Source: Gammaproteobacteria bacterium (GTDB lineage Bacteria; Pseudomonadota; Gammaproteobacteria; Steroidobacterales; Steroidobacteraceae). From it: DNA of 9,179 bases. Shown piece by piece: positions 5,785 to 9,179 of the stretch (the first letter of the stretch is position 1; each line of letters begins with the position of its first letter). The position numbers and the translations under genes were made by a program. Below the pieces are notes generated by a model. It was given only the letters and a program-made list of their open reading frames with translations. It was not told the origin of the DNA and did no database searches. The stretch covers positions 1-9,179 of the forward strand of contig JAQGOD010000135.1 of NCBI GenBank assembly GCA_028293775.1. The letters are read 5' to 3'.

Positions 5785-7175
5785 CCCTTCACCCCGCCGA
5801 GCGCCTTGTACACCGACACCGCACTGGTATTCGCCGCAGTTTCCGCCTGTGCGAGTTCGTCTTCGGCCTGAAGCAGCGTGCGTTGCGCATCGAGCAGAAC
5901 GAGAAAATTGACGCGGCCTTCTCGATATTGAATCTCTGCCAGCTGCGCTGCGCGGCGCGAAGCCTGCGCCTGTTCGACCACGCTACCGAGTCGTGTTTCT
6001 TGAGTGCCGTAGCCGACGCATGCATCCTCAAAATCTTCCAACGCACCGAGCACGGCTTTCTGATACATCGCGAGGGCACCGTCGGCCTCTGCCTTAGCTC
6101 CACGCAGGCGCGCGTGGACCGATCCGTAGTCGAGCGCCGGCCAACTCACCCCCGGATTGATCAGCCACGCACGGCTCGCGGCCTTTCCCAATTGGGAAGT
6201 GTCCCCGGACAGAAAGCCGACGAAGCCGGTGAATGTCACTCTCGGAAAGAGATCGGCGGTGGCGACGCCGACGCGCTCCGTGGATGCCGCCAGATTGCGT
6301 TCCGCGGCTCGCACATCGGGACGCCTGCGCAGCAGCATCGAAACATCGCCGATCGGCAAAGGCGCCGTCATGACGCGTACCGGCACCGCCGCCAACTGGG
6401 CGTCCAATGCACCGGGCTGCATCCCCAGCAATACCGCGAGCCGGTACGCAGAGCGCTTTTCGGCCGCCTCCAGCACAGGCAGCGTGGCTTCGGTCGACTT
6501 GAGGCGCGCCTGCGCGCTGTCGGCGTCAAGTTCCGTCACTCGCCCGGCTTGATAGCGCACTTGGGTCAAGCGCAGCGCTTCGCGCTCATTCTCCAAATTG
6601 TCGTGCGCGACCGCGATTTGGCGTTGGGCGCCGCGTAGTTCGAAATAATTTCGCGCAACCTCCGCAGCAACCGTGACCTGTGCGTCTTCCAAGTTGGCCT
6701 GTTCGGCGCCCAGCGTGTCGCGCGCGGCCGCGGCCTGGTGCCGAACGTGTCCGAAAAGATCGATCTCCCAACTGGCATCAAAGCCGACGCTCGTACTATC
6801 GATATCGACCCGATTGGTGGTGAAGCCGGGCTGCTGCTCCTTGGCCCTGGAATAGGAACCATCCAACTGCACGTGCGGGGCGTAGTTGAACTGCGCTTCG
6901 CTGAAGGCCGCTCGTGCGGAGTGGACGCGCGCGATCGCGACCTGCAAGTCGAGATTATCGGCAAGCGCGTGAGCCTCGAGGTCTGCAAGCACCGGATCCC
7001 CGAATTGCTCCCACCATGCTGCGTTGGGTTCGGCGGCGCTGAAATGGCCGTCGGCAATGTTGCGCGCTTCGTTCAACGGCGTCTCTGGACGATGGTAGGT
7101 CGGTCCGACGGCACAGGCGGCGAGTGCCCCCAGCAGCGACGCTGCCGCAATCATCCGCATGAAAGTGTTAACCAT
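5781..7175 (-). CDS. RND efflux outer-membrane lipoprotein, NodT/OprM family
   Basis: 464 residues, normal for this TolC-like family. The chosen ATG (7175-7173) opens with a lipoprotein signal peptide: a Met/Arg-containing start, hydrophobic AAASLLGALAAC, and a lipobox LAAC with the lipidated Cys21. The frame is open upstream to 7469, but that part overlaps the permease gene and spoils the signal peptide. AAGAGAG (7188-7182) sits six bases before the ATG. Seen in order: the mature start CAVGPTYHRPETP, WWEQFGDPVL, two outer-membrane efflux repeats with long coiled-coil segments (ARDTLGAEQANLEDAQVTVA and similar), RRRPDVRAAERNLAAS (a hallmark of the family), DLFPRVTFTG, and the closing QYREGRVNFLVLLDAQRTLL. 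Role: a trimeric channel carrying substrates from the RND pump through the outer membrane. It lies 14 bp after the permease gene in the same operon. Its TAG stop overlaps the stop of the convergent HD oxygenase gene. Confidence 0.96.
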   Translation of the reverse strand: MVNTFMRMIAAASLLGALAACAVGPTYHRPETPLNEARNIADGHFSAAEPNAAWWEQFGDPVLADLEAHALADNLDLQVAIARVHSARAAFSEAQFNYAPHVQLDGSYSRAKEQQPGFTTNRVDIDSTSVGFDASWEIDLFGHVRHQAAAARDTLGAEQANLEDAQVTVAAEVARNYFELRGAQRQIAVAHDNLENEREALRLTQVRYQAGRVTELDADSAQARLKSTEATLPVLEAAEKRSAYRLAVLLGMQPGALDAQLAAVPVRVMTAPLPIGDVSMLLRRRPDVRAAERNLAASTERVGVATADLFPRVTFTGFVGFLSGDTSQLGKAASRAWLINPGVSWPALDYGSVHARLRGAKAEADGALAMYQKAVLGALEDFEDACVGYGTQETRLGSVVEQAQASRRAAQLAEIQYREGRVNFLVLLDAQRTLLQAEDELAQAETAANTSAVSVYKALGGVKG

Positions 7176-7181
7176 GAGGAG

Positions 7182-7188
7182 CTCTCTT
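7182..7188 (-). promoter_or_regulatory. Ribosome binding site fixing the lipoprotein start at 7175
   Basis: On the minus strand AAGAGAG lies in the 14-bp gap after the permease stop, six bases before the ATG of the outer-membrane lipoprotein. It supports the short start that begins directly with the lipoprotein signal peptide. Confidence 0.5.
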
Positions 7189-7189
7189 A

Positions 7190-9179
7190 TTAGTGTGTTT
7201 CGGGAGTCTGAATCAATGCACTGCGCTCCGCCGCGGAACGCCTTGCCTCGACCAGTTTGCGTATTACGAGATAGAACACCGGTGTGAGCAGCAATCCGAA
7301 GAAAGTGACGCCCAACATGCCGGAGAACACCGCGACGCCCATGGCACGACGCATCTCGGCGCCCGCGCCGTGCGATATGACCAGCGGCACGACGCCCATG
7401 ATGAATGCGAGCGAGGTCATCAGAATCGGGCGCAACCTTAAGCGGCAGGCATCGAGCACCGCCTGCCAAATGCTCTCACCTTGCAATTCACGATCGCGCG
7501 CAAACTCGACAATGAGAATGGCGTTCTTGCAGGCGAGACCCACGAGCACGATGAGGCCGATCTGGGTGAAGACATTGTTATCGCCGCCGAAGATGTGCAC
7601 ACCGAGGATGGCACTTAGCAGGCACATCGGCACGATGAGGATAACGACCAGCGGCAGGCTCACGCTCTCATACAGCGCACCCAGTACGATGAATACCAAC
7701 AGTACAACCAATGGAAATACGTAGGCCGCGGTATCGCCGGCGAGGATCTGCTGGTATGTCAGCTCAGTCCATTCGAAGTGCATGCCGTTAGGCAACTCTT
7801 GGCGCGCGACTTCCTCGATCGCCTGTTGTGCCTGTCCGGTGCTGAAGCCGGGCGCCGGAGCGCCATTGATGTCCGCCGCCGCGTAGCCGTTGTAATGGGT
7901 TACGCGGTCGGCGCCGGAAGTCTCGCGTACCGTAATGAAGCTATTGATGGGGATCATGTCGCCGCGCTGATTGCGCGTCTTGAGCCGACCGATATCCTCG
8001 GTGCTCAAGCGAAAGCCTGACTCCGCTTGCGCGTTAACCTGGTAGGTGCGGCCGAAGCGATTGAAGTCATTGACGTACAGAGTGCCCAGATACACCTGCA
8101 TGGTGTCATTGAGATCCTGCAGGCTGACGCCGGCGGCTTTGAGCTTTTCACGGTCCACGTCGACTTGAATCTGCGGAACGTTGACTTGAAAGCCCGAGAA
8201 CAGTCCAGCCAATTCCGGGCGCTGTCGGGCCTTGGCCAAGACGTTCTGAGTCTGACGATAGAGTTCCTCGGGACCCAAATTGCCGCGGTCTTCGATTTGC
8301 ATCTTGAAACCGCCGATCGTGCCCAGTCCTTGAACCGGGGGCGGCGGGAATACGGCGATGTAAGCCTCTTGAATCTGGCTGTATTTGGCCGATAGCGCGC
8401 CGGCGATAGCGCCGGCAGACCTCGCAGGATCGCGCCGCTCCTCAAAGGGCTTGAGCGGCGTGAATGCAATCCCCGCGTTGGTCGCATTGGTAAAGCCGTT
8501 GATCGACAGTCCGGGGAATGCCGGCACCGATTCCACGCCGGGGGTGGCGAGCGCTATCGTGCTCATGCGCTTGATCACGGCCTCCGTGCGGTCAAGCGTT
8601 GCGGCATCGGGGAGCTGTGCATAGGCGACCAGGTATTGCTTGTCTTGCGGTGGCACGAAGCCGGTCGGGGTGTGGCTGAACCCGAACCACGTCAACAGAA
8701 TGAGCCCCCCGTAGATGAACAACGCGATCGCGCTCGATCGCAGCACCCGCGCCACCGTGCCCACGTAGCCCGCGCTCGCGCGCGCAAAGAATCGATTGAA
8801 CGGCGCGAAGAACCAACCCAAGGCAGCATTGAGGACGCGGGTGACGCGATCCGGCGCGGCCCCATGCGGTTTCAACAGCAGCGCCGAGAGAGCCGGCGAC
8901 AGGGTCAGGGAATTGAACGCCGAAATGATGGTGCTGATTGCAATGGTGAGGGCGAATTGCTTATAGAACTGCCCGGACAAACCGCTGATGAACGCGGTCG
9001 GCACGAATACGGCGCACAGCACCAGGGCAGTGGCAATGATCGGCCCCGTTACCTCTTTCATCGCCTGACGAGTCGCATCGATTGGCGCAAGGCCCTCGTG
9101 AATATTGCGCTCGACGTTTTCCACGACCACGATCGCATCATCGACGACGATGCCGATGGCGAGGACCAGCCCGAACAGC
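7190..9179 (-). CDS. RND (HAE-1) multidrug efflux permease, MexF/OqxB-like, C-terminal two thirds (5' end missing)
   Basis: The frame is open from the right edge (first whole codon at 9178) to the TAA at 7192-7190, about 662 of an expected 1,050 residues. The fragment begins in helix 4: GIVVDDAIVVVENVERN carries the proton-relay Asp pair (AcrB Asp407/Asp408), here fragment residues 13-14. The partner Lys (AcrB Lys940) is present in GLACKNAILIVEFA at about fragment residue 551, the right distance. Also seen: RPILMTSLAFIMGVVPL, a second large periplasmic loop with porter and docking subdomains (between helices 7 and 8), and a basic C-terminal tail. GDNNVFTQIGLIVLVGLACK and the loop segment INGAPAPGFSTGQAQ resemble MexF, BpeF and OqxB more than AcrB. 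Role: proton-driven export of amphiphilic compounds such as chloramphenicol, quinolones or solvents; the actual range is unknown. The outer-membrane channel gene follows by 14 bp. A periplasmic adaptor gene is expected upstream, beyond 9179. Confidence 0.96.
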   Translation of the reverse strand, partial: LFGLVLAIGIVVDDAIVVVENVERNIHEGLAPIDATRQAMKEVTGPIIATALVLCAVFVPTAFISGLSGQFYKQFALTIAISTIISAFNSLTLSPALSALLLKPHGAAPDRVTRVLNAALGWFFAPFNRFFARASAGYVGTVARVLRSSAIALFIYGGLILLTWFGFSHTPTGFVPPQDKQYLVAYAQLPDAATLDRTEAVIKRMSTIALATPGVESVPAFPGLSINGFTNATNAGIAFTPLKPFEERRDPARSAGAIAGALSAKYSQIQEAYIAVFPPPPVQGLGTIGGFKMQIEDRGNLGPEELYRQTQNVLAKARQRPELAGLFSGFQVNVPQIQVDVDREKLKAAGVSLQDLNDTMQVYLGTLYVNDFNRFGRTYQVNAQAESGFRLSTEDIGRLKTRNQRGDMIPINSFITVRETSGADRVTHYNGYAAADINGAPAPGFSTGQAQQAIEEVARQELPNGMHFEWTELTYQQILAGDTAAYVFPLVVLLVFIVLGALYESVSLPLVVILIVPMCLLSAILGVHIFGGDNNVFTQIGLIVLVGLACKNAILIVEFARDRELQGESIWQAVLDACRLRLRPILMTSLAFIMGVVPLVISHGAGAEMRRAMGVAVFSGMLGVTFFGLLLTPVFYLVIRKLVEARRSAAERSALIQTPETH

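Noticed and set aside
5697..6638. A 313-residue plus-strand open frame opposite the efflux lipoprotein gene
   Set aside because: Its product is rich in Arg, His and Cys without domain structure, and the minus strand carries a fully recognisable NodT-family gene over the same bases.
7176..7469. Longer N terminus for the outer-membrane lipoprotein
   Set aside because: It is the antisense-frame shadow of the permease's C terminus. The real protein begins with a clear lipoprotein signal peptide at 7175.

Overview
The window comes from a Gram-negative, GC-rich bacterium, most likely a proteobacterium. It encodes a TonB-dependent outer-membrane receptor, an RND multidrug permease and a lipid-anchored outer-membrane efflux channel, all of which need an outer membrane. 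A gammaproteobacterium of the Steroidobacter/Nevskia kind, or a sphingomonad-like alphaproteobacterium, would fit, but the sequence alone does not settle the genus. I see no rRNA, tRNA, CRISPR array, insertion sequence or other clear mobile element.

Layout from left to right. (1) 1-2439, plus strand: the C-terminal barrel of a TonB-dependent receptor, then 20 bp later a spinster-like MFS transporter, probably co-transcribed. (2) 2440-2786: a more AT-rich gap. Its minus strand holds a plausible 55-residue single-pass membrane protein, and its right end holds a 14-base near-identical direct repeat straddling the start of the next gene. (3) 2787-5784, plus strand: three genes joined by two ATGA stop/start overlaps. 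They encode a GlpT/UhpC-like (OPA family) transporter, a gamma-butyrobetaine-hydroxylase-like Fe(II)/2-oxoglutarate dioxygenase (TmpA type) and an HD-domain diiron oxygenase (PhnZ/TmpB type). (4) 9179-5781, minus strand: the C-terminal two thirds of a MexF/OqxB-like RND permease, then its NodT/OprM-like outer-membrane lipoprotein. The periplasmic adaptor gene would lie beyond the right edge.

The biological centre is unit 3. Its two oxygenases match the known oxidative route for organophosphonates: the 2-oxoglutarate enzyme hydroxylates carbon 1, and the HD oxygenase then cleaves the C-P bond and releases phosphate. All diiron ligands and substrate-gating residues known from PhnZ have counterparts in the HD protein. 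The dioxygenase keeps an aromatic cage like the one that holds a trimethylammonium group in gamma-butyrobetaine hydroxylase. A quaternary-ammonium phosphonate such as 2-(trimethylammonio)ethylphosphonate, yielding glycine betaine and phosphate, is therefore the leading substrate. The coupled transporter keeps both phosphate-binding arginines of GlpT, so it may import the phosphonate, perhaps in exchange for the phosphate the pathway releases. The receptor and first MFS gene may serve the same substrate, but that is only proximity.

The phosphonate unit and the efflux unit converge, and their stop codons overlap by 4 bp, leaving no room for an ordinary intergenic terminator.
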